Positions 34,939 through 42,442 of a stretch of 64,000 bases of DNA are shown piece after piece; position 1 is the stretch's first letter, and each line of letters begins with the position of its first letter. The notes beneath the pieces are model-generated. The model saw only the letters and a program-made list of their open reading frames with translations. It searched no databases and had not been told where the DNA came from. The DNA is from DAOUJW01 sp965218945. Lineage in GTDB: Bacteria > Chloroflexota > Dehalococcoidia > Lucifugimonadales > UBA2985. Made by a program: the position numbers and the translations under genes. Location of the stretch: positions 2,604,001 through 2,668,000 of the forward strand of contig OZ244718.1 in NCBI GenBank assembly GCA_965218945.1, read 5' to 3'.

Positions 34939-35584
34939 CGCTCTCCTCCTCCCTGGGCAGGGTGAGCCGGCCCGAAGCCACCGCCAGGGAGAGGTCCTCC
35001 CTGAGCGTCTTCCCGTCTGGGCTGCACCGGTAGGCCGTGATGCCCACCGACTGGAGGGGGACTGTCTCCCCCGTGTCCAGTCCCCGTTGCCAGAGCCACT
35101 CCGCCCAGGAGCCGTGCAGGGGCAGCGGGCTGCGATTGTCGAGGAAGCGGTGGTGCAGCGCGGGCGCTTCCTCCCCCGCCTGCGCCAGCAGCAGGAAGCT
35201 GTCCCGCTCGAATCCGTACTCGGCGGTCTTGGTGTATACGAGCGCGTGCCAGCCGCCGGAGACCGGCAACCGGGCGATCTTGGTCGTCCACGTTCCGATA
35301 GTCTCGTGGGGAACGACGCACCGCTTGTAAGCGCCCGAGAGGGCCATGCCGTCCGCGCCCTCGATGATGTGGGCAACGTCCGGCGGCTGCTTGAGCAGGG
35401 ATGCCCAAATCGCCTTGAGCGCCGTCTGGGAGCCGACCATCGAGACGAACCAGAGGCCGTCCGTCTCCTCGTCGCGGGCGAAGGCGTCGGCGGTTGCCGA
35501 GAAGCCCCCGGCGCTAATGGTGTACAGAACTTGCCCCGTACTCGATACGGGGGCTTCGGGGTCCATTGTGTGAGTCGCGAGCAT
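34931..35584 (-). CDS. Hypothetical element protein
   Basis: 217 residues. The N-terminal palindrome copy supplies APVSSTGQVL (residues about 11-20). The rest (LWFVSMVGSQTALKAIWASLL, HALVYTKTAEYGFERDSFLLL, WLWQRGLDTGETVPLQSVG) is a soluble mixed fold with no motif I recognise. It overlaps the downstream gene, suggesting coupled translation within the operon. Confidence 0.55.
   Translation of the reverse strand: MLATHTMDPEAPVSSTGQVLYTISAGGFSATADAFARDEETDGLWFVSMVGSQTALKAIWASLLKQPPDVAHIIEGADGMALSGAYKRCVVPHETIGTWTTKIARLPVSGGWHALVYTKTAEYGFERDSFLLLAQAGEEAPALHHRFLDNRSPLPLHGSWAEWLWQRGLDTGETVPLQSVGITAYRCSPDGKTLREDLSLAVASGRLTLPREEESDG
35530..35554 (+). repeat. Six-frame-open palindrome, copy 4
   Basis: Plus-strand CTTG plus CCCCGTACTCGATACGGGG, the consensus core. 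It is read in the gene as PVSSTGQVL. Confidence 0.8.
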
Positions 35585-35620
35585 TGCGACCTCCTTGCGT
35601 GTGAGTTGGGAACGATGCGC

Positions 35621-35634
35621 GGGGAGCGCTCCCC
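35621..35634. repeat. Perfect intercistronic palindrome GGGGAGCGCTCCCC
   Basis: A 14-base perfect palindrome in the gap between radC and the next gene. It occupies the position where other gaps carry larger GC hairpins. Confidence 0.55.
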
Positions 35635-35698
35635 GGCGTGAGAGCCCGACGGCGTGCGCCGTCCGGTCGTGGAGCGCCCGTCCCGTAGAGGAGGCGGG

Positions 35699-36208
35699 TC
35701 AGGGCATCAGCCCCCGTTCCTTGAGGCTGACGAACCGCTCGCCGCCGATGACCACGTGATCCAGCAGCTCGATGTCCAGCAATTTGCCCGCCTGGACCAG
35801 ATCGCGGGTGAGGGCCGCGTCCTCGGGGCTAGGCGTCGGGTCCTGGCTGGGATGGTTGTGGCTGATAATGATGCTGGGGACGGCCTCGATGACCGCCGGG
35901 CGGAAGACCTCGGCATTCCTCACGATGGCCGAGGACACGTTGCCCTGGTAGATGACCCGCTGACCCACAACCTGGTTCCTGGCGTTGAGAAGCAGCACCC
36001 GCATCTGCTCCTGGGCCAGGGGAGCCATCTCCGGCCCCAGCAGCCTGCGCACGTCGTCGGGGCAGGAGATGACGGGTAGGTCTTCCGTGGGGCGCTCCGG
36101 GTGGAACTCCACGTCGTAGCGCGCCGCCAGCTCTCCCAGCAGGTTCAGGTTGCTGCGAAGCGCCTCAAGCAGCGCGGCGTCCTTGGTGGTGGTCTTCTTC
36201 ATGGTCAT
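35699..36208 (-). CDS. radC: RadC-family JAB domain protein
   Basis: 169 residues. The core JAMM motif is SHNHPSQDPTPSPEDAALT (residues about 116-134), and VVIGGERFVSLKERGL closes the domain. RadC-type proteins are common on integrative elements, phages and plasmids. Despite the name, a recombination repair role is not established. The N-terminal helix-hairpin-helix of chromosomal RadC is missing, as in most mobile versions. It lies between ssb and a hypothetical gene. An internal ATG at 36202 is an alternative start. Confidence 0.85.
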   Translation of the reverse strand: MTMKKTTTKDAALLEALRSNLNLLGELAARYDVEFHPERPTEDLPVISCPDDVRRLLGPEMAPLAQEQMRVLLLNARNQVVGQRVIYQGNVSSAIVRNAEVFRPAVIEAVPSIIISHNHPSQDPTPSPEDAALTRDLVQAGKLLDIELLDHVVIGGERFVSLKERGLMP

Positions 36209-36240
36209 GTCGGCCTCCTTCGCTATCGGTTGGAACAGAG

Positions 36241-36273
36241 GCGGGGCCGCCCCTGTGGAGGGAAGCGGCCCCG
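36241..36273 (-). repeat. Intercistronic GC hairpin (ssb / radC gap)
   Basis: Stem CGGGGCCGC / GCGGCCCCG, 9 bp, about 30 bases upstream of the radC start and after the ssb stop. Confidence 0.65.
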
Positions 36274-36314
36274 TGGGTGCGCCCTCGGGAAGGCGTCGCT
36301 ATGGGGTTGTGGGA

Positions 36315-36692
36315 CTAGAAGGGAGAGGCGTCGTCCGCCTGACCGTCGTCGCCGTCGTCCTGCCCGCCGTTGCGGGAGTCGAGGAAGACGACCTCGGAGG
36401 CGTGAATCTCGGTGCGGTACCGTCGCTGTCCGTCGTCCCCCTCCCAGCTGTTCTGCACCAGACGTCCGGCCACGTACACCCGCTGGCCCTTGCCGACGTA
36501 CTGGTTCACCGCCTCGGCGGTCTTGCCCCAGACGACGATGCTGTGCCAGTCTGCCTCGGTCTCCCCGTCCTGGCGGCGGCGGTCGGTGGCCAGCCGCAGC
36601 TGAACGACGGCGGTGCCGTTCGGGGTGTACTTCATCTCGGGATCCGTGCCGACCCTGCCCAAGAGCTCTACCTTGTTGATGGTGCGTGCCAT
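36315..36692 (-). CDS. ssb: Single-stranded DNA-binding protein
   Basis: 125 residues. The OB fold starts INKVELLGRVGTDPEMKYT and includes VVQLRLATDRR, DWHSIVVWGKTAEAV and YVAGRLVQNSW. The C-terminal tail is acidic and ends in DDASPF, a version of the DDDIPF peptide that recruits partner proteins, with Ser replacing Ile. It is an element-encoded copy next to the nuclease and recombination genes, suited to protecting transferred single strands. The ribosome site (AAGGAGG) is strong. Confidence 0.95.
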   Translation of the reverse strand: MARTINKVELLGRVGTDPEMKYTPNGTAVVQLRLATDRRRQDGETEADWHSIVVWGKTAEAVNQYVGKGQRVYVAGRLVQNSWEGDDGQRRYRTEIHASEVVFLDSRNGGQDDGDDGQADDASPF

Positions 36693-36748
36693 TTCGGTTC
36701 CTCCTTAATGTTCTGGCGCTGGCCTTGCCGCGCCCGGTTGAATGAGAG

Positions 36749-36784
36749 CGGGGCCGTCCCCTGTAGAAGAGGATGACGGCCCCG
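36749..36784 (-). repeat. Intercistronic GC hairpin (nuclease / ssb gap)
   Basis: A perfect 10-bp stem, CGGGGCCGTC / GACGGCCCCG, directly downstream of the nuclease stop. Confidence 0.65.
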
Positions 36785-36807
36785 TCCAGCGTTCCCTATG
36801 GGAGCGT

Positions 36808-37971
36808 CTAGCTGACCCGCAGGTACTCCGACTCGCTCTCGGTGACGATCTCGGCCCGGACGTCCGGGGCGAGCAGGTTGTTGAGCCGCTTGTAGTCCAC
36901 CGAGTAGCGGCGGGACTTCACCATGCCCACGGAGCGGGTCTTCTCCCGCCCTTCGAGTTTCGCCTTGTCCACGCCCTGCTGGCCCAGCCAGGCCCGGAGC
37001 CTCTCCACCACCCACCGCTTCTCGTCCTCGAACTCGCGGATGGTGTCCTGGATCTCCTCGTACTCGTGGAGGGCATTGCGCGCCTCCTCGTCGGTCACCG
37101 GCGCCGCGGGCTCGGCGGCGTCTGCGGGTTCCCCCTCGCCTTCGGCCTCCGCCGCCGTCCCAGGCAGGCAGACCGCCAGGAAGGGGCAGGACCGGCACTG
37201 CCAGCTGTCTGCGGAGAAGTCCCGCTCCGGCAGGGCGTCGGGGTCTGGCCCGTGCCGGACATGGTGGGCGGCGAGCTCCCCCAGCCACTCGCAGGCCCGC
37301 TCCAGGGCCTGTCCCAGCCGCTCGGCGGGGATGACCTCGTAGTCCCAAACCCTGTTGCCCGTGTCCAGGGTGGCGATGGCGGCGTCCCGCAGGTCGCCGT
37401 AGGTCCCCACCGTGTAGAGGGCTGCCTGGGCAACCGACGCCGGGTGGCTGCGCTCCGCGCCCAGGGCGCGCCACCGTTTGAACGCCTCCGGTCCCCTGGT
37501 CTTGACCTCGACGACCATCTCGTCGCCGTGGGCGGGAGCGGGGTCCTCCCCGAATAGGAACGTCTGCGCCGTGGATTCCGGGGCGGCGGCCTCGCCCAGG
37601 GGCTGGGGCATCCGGCCCGTGGCGTCGGGGTGTCCCGTCACCACCAGGGCCTGCCCCGTACCCGATGCCGGGTTCGGGCCGATGCGCACCGAGACCGCCT
37701 GCGGGTCCCGGGGGTCGGCGGGATTCACCCGCCACCCCGCCCGCTCCATCGCCCGCAGGACGACGGGTTCGAGGGCGTTGCCCGCCTCCATAGCCGTGAG
37801 CGACTCCTCGGTCGGCGGGTTGGTGGGTCCGTGGCCGGTCGCCGCGTACCAGAGAGCTCGGCGGCATCCCAGGGCAGCCGAGGCCCGTATTTCGAGCTGC
37901 CCGTCCTCGCCGAAGCGGGCGTTGGGACGGGAGTAGACTTCCGCCCTGTTGTGGTCAATCGTCGTCGTCAT
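36808..37971 (-). CDS. Cas4/RecB-like PD-(D/E)XK nuclease with iron-sulfur cysteines
   Basis: 387 residues from ATG 37971 (AAAGGAGG site). An early cysteine (LGCRRALWY, about residue 36) pairs with late WQCRSCPFLAVCL, the four-cysteine pattern of Cas4/AddB-type 4Fe-4S nucleases. The catalytic motif III is MVVEVKTRGPEAFKRW (ExK). The likely role is end resection feeding the Rad52-type protein and SSB nearby. Palindrome copy 5 is read as PASGTGQAL, inserted between a conserved beta strand and VVTGHPDA, so it has not destroyed the nuclease core. Confidence 0.82.
   Translation of the reverse strand: MTTTIDHNRAEVYSRPNARFGEDGQLEIRASAALGCRRALWYAATGHGPTNPPTEESLTAMEAGNALEPVVLRAMERAGWRVNPADPRDPQAVSVRIGPNPASGTGQALVVTGHPDATGRMPQPLGEAAAPESTAQTFLFGEDPAPAHGDEMVVEVKTRGPEAFKRWRALGAERSHPASVAQAALYTVGTYGDLRDAAIATLDTGNRVWDYEVIPAERLGQALERACEWLGELAAHHVRHGPDPDALPERDFSADSWQCRSCPFLAVCLPGTAAEAEGEGEPADAAEPAAPVTDEEARNALHEYEEIQDTIREFEDEKRWVVERLRAWLGQQGVDKAKLEGREKTRSVGMVKSRRYSVDYKRLNNLLAPDVRAEIVTESESEYLRVS
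37649..37674 (+). repeat. Six-frame-open palindrome, copy 5
   Basis: Plus-strand GGCCTG plus CCCCGTACCCGATGCCGGG, somewhat diverged. On the coding strand it reads NPASGTGQAL. Confidence 0.7.
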
Positions 37972-38020
37972 GTCGCTATCCTCCTTTGTCCTTTGTCCTG
38001 CAAATGTCCTGTAAATGGGA

Positions 38021-38053
38021 AGCGGGGCCGCCCCCGTTGGAGACAGCCCCGCT
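38021..38053 (-). repeat. Intercistronic GC hairpin (TSCPD / nuclease gap)
   Basis: An 8-bp stem, AGCGGGGC / GCCCCGCT, in the gap upstream of the nuclease start. Confidence 0.6.
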
Positions 38054-38084
38054 CGATTCCACGCTCTCGATTGTCGGCAGCCGT

Positions 38085-38486
38085 TCATGCGGCCTTCGCT
38101 TCCACCGCCTGCGCCGCCTCTCGCTCCTCCGTGGCCTTCAGGTGCGCCTTGAGGACGTGCGCTATCCCGTCGCCGAGGCCGAGGACCGCCACGCTCCTGC
38201 CGTCGGGCATCCGGTTGAAGAAGGGCTGCATCTCCTGAATCCCCCGGCACTGGTCGATGATTTCCTCGACCGGCGTACCTCTCCGCAGGTGCAGGGAGAT
38301 CAGCCGGCAGGCCAGCTCGGTGACGCCGTGCTGGAAGCTGCCTCCCTTGCCCAGCCAGCCGAAGACCTCGAAGGGCTCGCCGTCCTCGTCCGTCGAGACG
38401 GTCACGTAGAGGTTGCCGAACTCCGTCTGGAGCTTGGTCGTCGTGCTGGGCAGGCTGCGGGGCCTGGGCCGTGTCGTCGCGGTCAT
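38085..38486 (-). CDS. Stand-alone TSCPD-domain protein
   Basis: 133 residues. GNLYVTVSTDEDGEPFEVFGWLGKGGS followed by ELACRLISLHLRRGTPVEEIIDQCRGIQ (described here in segments) is the TSCPD domain normally fused to the C-terminus of B12-dependent ribonucleotide reductase. No reductase catalytic domain is present. Its ATG overlaps the upstream stop (ATGA). The domain may bind nucleic acid or nucleotide. The role in the element is unknown. Confidence 0.75.
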   Translation of the reverse strand: MTATTRPRPRSLPSTTTKLQTEFGNLYVTVSTDEDGEPFEVFGWLGKGGSFQHGVTELACRLISLHLRRGTPVEEIIDQCRGIQEMQPFFNRMPDGRSVAVLGLGDGIAHVLKAHLKATEEREAAQAVEAKAA

Positions 38487-38989
38487 GGCCTGCCCCCTTC
38501 CGCCCGGCAGAGCGGGAGCGTCCGGCTGCACTCGACGGCCTCCAGCCTCCCGTAGGCCCGCGCCATCCCGGCGTCGCCCACGAAGGACTCGGCCTCGACG
38601 CGGGTGTCGAACCGCTCGAAGGTGTCCGTCCCGTAACCTCCCCAGTGGGCGACGGCGTGGTAGTGTAGGCCGGGCGAGCAGCTGCGGAGGTATGGGAGCG
38701 CCGGAGCGTACCGGTCGAAGTAGCCCGCGACCTTGAGGGCCATCTCCCGCTCCCCCTCGTCGCCCAGTCCCAGAAGCGTCCTGACGATGGGCTCCTCGCA
38801 GTCCTCCTCGGCGAAGGTCGGGGTCAGCATTGCGTCCCGGACGCAGCCGGGCAGCGAGTTCCACCGCTCCCGGCTGAGCTTCAGCCCGCCGTGGCTGGCG
38901 GTGGACACCCGCCAGACGCCCTCGGCCAGTTCCTCGATGTCCTGGGGAGGCCCCCAGGGCGTGTGCATCGTCGTTGTCATGGTTGTCAT
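38483..38989 (-). CDS. DUF7007-like hypothetical protein
   Basis: 168 residues. HTPWGPPQDIEELAEGVWRV then STASHGGLKLSRERWNSLP, with FAEEDCEEPIV, resembles the mobile-element DUF7007 pattern (TPWG, STxSHGG, xEEDC). Function unknown. It is translationally coupled to the TSCPD gene by a four-base overlap. Confidence 0.65.
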   Translation of the reverse strand: MTTMTTTMHTPWGPPQDIEELAEGVWRVSTASHGGLKLSRERWNSLPGCVRDAMLTPTFAEEDCEEPIVRTLLGLGDEGEREMALKVAGYFDRYAPALPYLRSCSPGLHYHAVAHWGGYGTDTFERFDTRVEAESFVGDAGMARAYGRLEAVECSRTLPLCRAEGGRP

Positions 38990-39019
38990 GGCTCGTAACC
39001 TCCTTGTCCTGTAAATGGA

Positions 39020-39053
39020 GAGCGGGGTCGTCTCTTTCGGGGCGGCCCCGCTC
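39020..39053 (-). repeat. Intercistronic GC hairpin (Rad52 / DUF7007 gap)
   Basis: An 11-bp stem, GAGCGGGGTCG / CGGCCCCGCTC, with one G-T pair and a 12-base loop. Confidence 0.65.
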
Positions 39054-39082
39054 GATTCCGAACCCGGCGATGGACCGGCCGG

Positions 39083-39865
39083 CTAGGCCGCCTTCGCCTG
39101 CTGCGCCTCTTTCGCCTCCTGGAGCTTATTGGCGGCGGCCTCCACCAGGGGAACCAGCTCCGCGGCCGTCAGGTCGTCGAGGTCCTTGCCCGTCCGGTCC
39201 GTGACGGCGCTCCGCACCTTGTCCTCGTCGAGGCCCTGCTCGGCGGCGATCTCGATGAGCCGCTTGCGCAGCGCCTTGGCCTGTGCGGGAGCGCGCTGGG
39301 GGCGGGAGGCACCGCCGTTTCTGGCCGTCTGCCTGGCGGCGGTCTGCTGGGCCTTGGGCTCCTCCTCCGGCTGGTCGCCGTAGAAGCCGTTGCCGAACTG
39401 GACGCCGAAGCTCCTGAGCGCCCGCTTCATGCCGTCCGTCACGGAGCCCTTGATGGCGGTCTCGTGACCCTCGGCGTTGTCCTCGGCCACGGCGTTGAAC
39501 CCGATGTCGGTGCGGGGCGGCGCGCCGGGGACGGTGACCCGCACCGGGGCGCTGTAGAACTGGATGCGCTTCACCTCGCCGGTCTTCGTATCGACGTTCT
39601 CGATCTCCCGCAGGGTCGCGTCGCCTGCCAGCTCGTAGCCCCAGCCGCCGAAGCCGAATATCCGGTTGGCCTGGTCGATGACGACGTGGCCCTCCAGGTA
39701 GTCATAGGTGCGCCCGGCGCGGCCCTTGCGCTGGGAGACCAGCGCGGGGTCGAGGGGTTGCCCCAGGGCGTCCGTGACGGCTGGCGATAGCCCGTCCCAG
39801 AGCAGCTCGTGCGTCGCGTCAAGCGCGGCGTCGTGTCCGTTGTTGTGTCCGTTCCTGTTCACCAT
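39083..39865 (-). CDS. Rad52/Rad22-type single-strand annealing protein
   Basis: 260 residues. The N-terminal half has the Rad52-type core: YDYLEGHVVIDQANRIFGFGGW, APVRVTVPG, and the DNA-binding helix region GHETAIKGSVTDGMKRALRSFG (segments listed separately here). GVQFGNGFYGDQ follows. The C-terminal half is Gln/Ala-rich with a small helical domain (RKRLIEIAAEQGLDEDKVRSA). Such proteins anneal complementary single strands. With the nuclease and SSB it makes a phage-like recombination set. Confidence 0.88.
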   Translation of the reverse strand: MVNRNGHNNGHDAALDATHELLWDGLSPAVTDALGQPLDPALVSQRKGRAGRTYDYLEGHVVIDQANRIFGFGGWGYELAGDATLREIENVDTKTGEVKRIQFYSAPVRVTVPGAPPRTDIGFNAVAEDNAEGHETAIKGSVTDGMKRALRSFGVQFGNGFYGDQPEEEPKAQQTAARQTARNGGASRPQRAPAQAKALRKRLIEIAAEQGLDEDKVRSAVTDRTGKDLDDLTAAELVPLVEAAANKLQEAKEAQQAKAA

Positions 39866-39911
39866 GTCTGTCTCCTTCTTTGTGGTGTGTTCCTGTAGCG
39901 AATGGCCGGTG

Positions 39912-39934
39912 CGGTTTCCCTCTATGGGAAGCCG
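39912..39934 (-). repeat. Intercistronic hairpin (primase / Rad52 gap), first
   Basis: Stem CGGTTTCCC / GGGAAGCCG (one T-G pair) with a five-base loop. It is followed within 70 bases by a second hairpin at 40004-40023. Confidence 0.55.
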
Positions 39935-40003
39935 TGGGCGGGCGGAGCCCGTCGCGCATTGGGCATAGAACCTCCTGTGCGGTGATAGTGGGGAAGGGTG
40001 AAT

Positions 40004-40023
40004 GGCGGGCGAGGGAGCCCGCC
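40004..40023 (-). repeat. Intercistronic hairpin (primase / Rad52 gap), second
   Basis: A 7-bp stem, GGCGGGC / GCCCGCC, with loop GAGGGA, immediately after the primase stop. Confidence 0.55.
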
Positions 40024-40042
40024 GACGAGCGGCGGGGAGCCG

Positions 40043-41098
40043 CTAGCGGGCGGAGCGGGCCGCCCGGTCAAGCAGGCGCAGGAGGAGGGCACGCCCCCGG
40101 GGATGCGCCGCAAGCTCGCCCACGTCGCCGACGCCCTGGGGTAGGGTGACGGCAGCGGCCCGGCGTCCAAGCAAGCCCGCAAGCCGCTCGGTGGCCTCAA
40201 GGCCAGCGTCGTCGTTGTCGAAGGCGAGGAAGACGCGGGGGCAGCCCCGCAGGCCCTCCGCCACCTTGTCGACTCCCTGGGTGCCCAGTGCTGCGACTGC
40301 GAGGAGTCCCCAGCCTGCAAGGGCAAGCCAGTCGAAGACCCCCTCCGCCAAGACCACCCAGGGAGGCGCAACCCCAAGACGCCCAAGCCCCAGCGCCGGC
40401 TTGGGGCCGGGCAACGCCTGGAACCGGGGCGTCCGGTCGGGGTCTATGGCCCGGCCCACGAGCCAGCGGACGAGGCCGCCGGAGAGGTCGGGCACGACCA
40501 CCGTCCCGGCGAACCGCTCTGTGCCCTGGGCCATGAACAGCCCGGAGTCCCTGAGACGCTTCTTGGAGAAGCCCTGGGACTCCAGGGCCTGCCGCAGCCC
40601 GCTGCCCGGCGCGTAGCCGAGGCCCAGGCGGGCGGCGGCGGCGGGGCCGACGCCCCGGGAGGCCAGGTACTCCTGAGCCTCGGATTCGAGACGCAGTTGT
40701 CCGGCGTAGAAGCGCGCCGCCACCGTCAGCAGGTTGGGGTCGCGGGGTGGCAGCGCCGCGGCCTCCGGAGGTTGCCGCGGGTCGGCTGGACGGTTGGCGG
40801 CCTTGGGCGCAAGACCTGGGCCGCCGTCCAGCCGCGCGATGGCTTCGGGGAGCGTCAGGTCCTCCATGCGCCGCACGAAGTCCAGCACGTCACCTCCCTC
40901 GCCGCACCCGAAGCAGTAGAACCGCTCCGTATCGCCGTACACCGTGAAGCTGCCCTCCGCCTCGTCGTGGAAGGGGCAGACGCCCTGTCGGACCCTGCCT
41001 CTTCCCTTGAGCCGCACGCCCGCCGCCTCCACCGTGTCTCCCAGGGGGTGCCGGGACTTCAGCGCGTCCAGGTCCACCTGGTCGCCGGCCGCTAGCAT
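40043..41098 (-). CDS. DnaG-type DNA primase
   Basis: 351 residues, shorter than chromosomal DnaG because the C-terminal helicase-binding domain is absent. The N-terminal CHC2 zinc finger reads CPFHDEAEGSF then FYCFGCGEGGDVLDFV (residues about 41-73). The TOPRIM domain has the motif VVLAEGVFDWLAL and FLAFDNDDAGLEATERL. It synthesises primers, here probably for complementary-strand synthesis of the element. The start overlaps the upstream stop by seven bases. Confidence 0.9.
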   Translation of the reverse strand: MLAAGDQVDLDALKSRHPLGDTVEAAGVRLKGRGRVRQGVCPFHDEAEGSFTVYGDTERFYCFGCGEGGDVLDFVRRMEDLTLPEAIARLDGGPGLAPKAANRPADPRQPPEAAALPPRDPNLLTVAARFYAGQLRLESEAQEYLASRGVGPAAAARLGLGYAPGSGLRQALESQGFSKKRLRDSGLFMAQGTERFAGTVVVPDLSGGLVRWLVGRAIDPDRTPRFQALPGPKPALGLGRLGVAPPWVVLAEGVFDWLALAGWGLLAVAALGTQGVDKVAEGLRGCPRVFLAFDNDDAGLEATERLAGLLGRRAAAVTLPQGVGDVGELAAHPRGRALLLRLLDRAARSAR

Positions 41099-41550
41099 GA
41101 CGGGCGTCCATCGAGAGGTCTAAGACCCCGCAGGCTCCGGCGAGACAGGACCATGCCCGTCTGCCAGCGCATCCCCAGCGTCGCCACCACCTCCAGGACG
41201 TCGTCCCTTCGCCTCAGGAGCACGGCCGCACGCCCCGCTCCCTGGGAGTAGAGCAGAGCGTTGCAGCCACGGAATCGCCGCCTTGCTATGTCCAGCCACT
41301 CGGAGTAGGCCCAGCGCACCTCGCCGCTGGTGGCATCCGTCGCATCCAGCATTGCCAGGGTCCGCAGCGCACCGTCCAGGTCGCCGGCCTGCCGTCTCTT
41401 TCGTGCCTCGTGAACGGCCTTTGCAACGTGTCGAATCCCGGCCTTGCGGATGTGCAGGCACTCCAATACCCTGTCCACCAGCTCCTCCAGGTGTCGGTCG
41501 TGGCCGCCTTCCTGCGCCGGTGTTTCGTTGCTCGCTGCCAGTGTGGTCAT
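41092..41550 (-). CDS. Hypothetical protein upstream of primase
   Basis: 152 residues, mostly helical (HLEELVDRVLECLHIRK, AVHEARKRRQAGDLDGALR), with a GGAGGACACG ribosome site. It overlaps the primase start. No family recognised. Its coupling suggests a primase partner. Confidence 0.5.
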   Translation of the reverse strand: MTTLAASNETPAQEGGHDRHLEELVDRVLECLHIRKAGIRHVAKAVHEARKRRQAGDLDGALRTLAMLDATDATSGEVRWAYSEWLDIARRRFRGCNALLYSQGAGRAAVLLRRRDDVLEVVATLGMRWQTGMVLSRRSLRGLRPLDGRPSC

Positions 41551-41986
41551 CGTGTCCTCCTTGCCAATCTATGTATGGTGGTGTCCGATTTTCCGGTAGT
41601 CCGCCTTGTGGGTTTCTGTCCTTTCGTGAAGTTGCACCTCCTTGTCAAATTACTTATCGCCAGAAGCCGGCATCGCTTGGCAGGGGCATGTAGCCGGTGA
41701 TCTCGAGACGCGCGCGCCTCTCCCTCGGTGGGATGCCGGACAGTGAATGGAGAGTGCAGGCAAGAGGGTGGCGAATCGAGGGGTAATGGACGCAGCTCGG
41801 CCCAGTATCATCCAGGGACTATGGGGTTTGGGGAGCTGCGAGACGTGAGGCGGCCAGCCTGCTTCTCAGTCGCAGACCGGCGCGTGTTGGAGCTGCGGCC
41901 TAGTGATTCCCAGCCATGCCGCAGGCATGTCGAAGCGGCCGGGGCGACAGAGCCGCTCCGACCGACTGTTGAGGACGAAACGCAAA

Positions 41987-42013
41987 GCCTGCCCCGTACT
42001 CGATACGGGGGGC
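41987..42013 (+). repeat. Six-frame-open palindrome, copy 6
   Basis: Plus-strand GCCTG plus CCCCGTACTCGATACGGGG, matching the consensus. It is the only copy outside a gene, 30 bases before the iteron-like array. Confidence 0.8.
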
Positions 42014-42043
42014 GCTCCGTTCCCGATGTCCAGCGGATGGAGC

Positions 42044-42229
42044 GATCAACCCCAACCGCCAGATCGGTGTCCAGCGACTGAAGCGATCAACGCCAACTCG
42101 CCGGACGGGCGCCGGACGGGTGAAGGACCAACGTCAAACTTCAACCGCCGGACTGGGCCAAGGACGAAGGATCAATGTCAACTCCGTCGATTCGGCCCGC
42201 GCTGGTTGCGAAGGACCAACGTCAAACTC
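42044..42229 (+). repeat. Iteron-like direct repeat array, five units
   Basis: Units beginning GAYCAAYGYCAAACT-like start at 42044, 42085, 42126, 42170 and 42214, giving a period of 41, 41, 44 and 44 bases. Each unit is preceded by GRAG or GRAGC. A weaker CGCC-GGA segment follows in several units. The copies are degenerate and the spacers differ, unlike CRISPR. Regular four-turn spacing fits a replication-initiator or partition-protein binding array. Confidence 0.55.
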
Positions 42230-42442
42230 CGCATCGCCAGCATTCCCTCGTGGGCGACCATTCGATCTGACCCGTGCAACAGGGATCACGCACCCAGGTT
42301 TCTATGGTCGGAAACCTTGGAAAAAGCCTAATAGCGCACCCATTATTGCCGCGCCCGCAAACCACGGGTGAGGGCCTACAGCCCCCCTCCGGAATATTGC
42401 CGCCAAAGTGTTCACAACTAAGCCGGCGCACTCCCGGCCCAT

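Larger units (their letters stand above)
41551..42442. other. Large non-coding region with repeats, possible origin
   Basis: About 890 bases without a credible gene, the longest such gap in the operon. It holds palindrome copy 6 (41987-42013) and a five-unit iteron-like array (42044-42229). The combination next to the primase gene makes it a candidate replication or plasmid-maintenance locus. Replication from it has not been shown. Confidence 0.5.

Noticed and set aside
35699..36208. RadC as a second JAMM protease of the PRTRC pathway
   Set aside because: It matches the RadC family, which is common on mobile elements without PRTRC, and it is separated from the cassette by several genes.
42044..42240. 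Possible CRISPR array
   Set aside because: Repeats are short and degenerate, spacers are not of equal length, and no cas genes are present.
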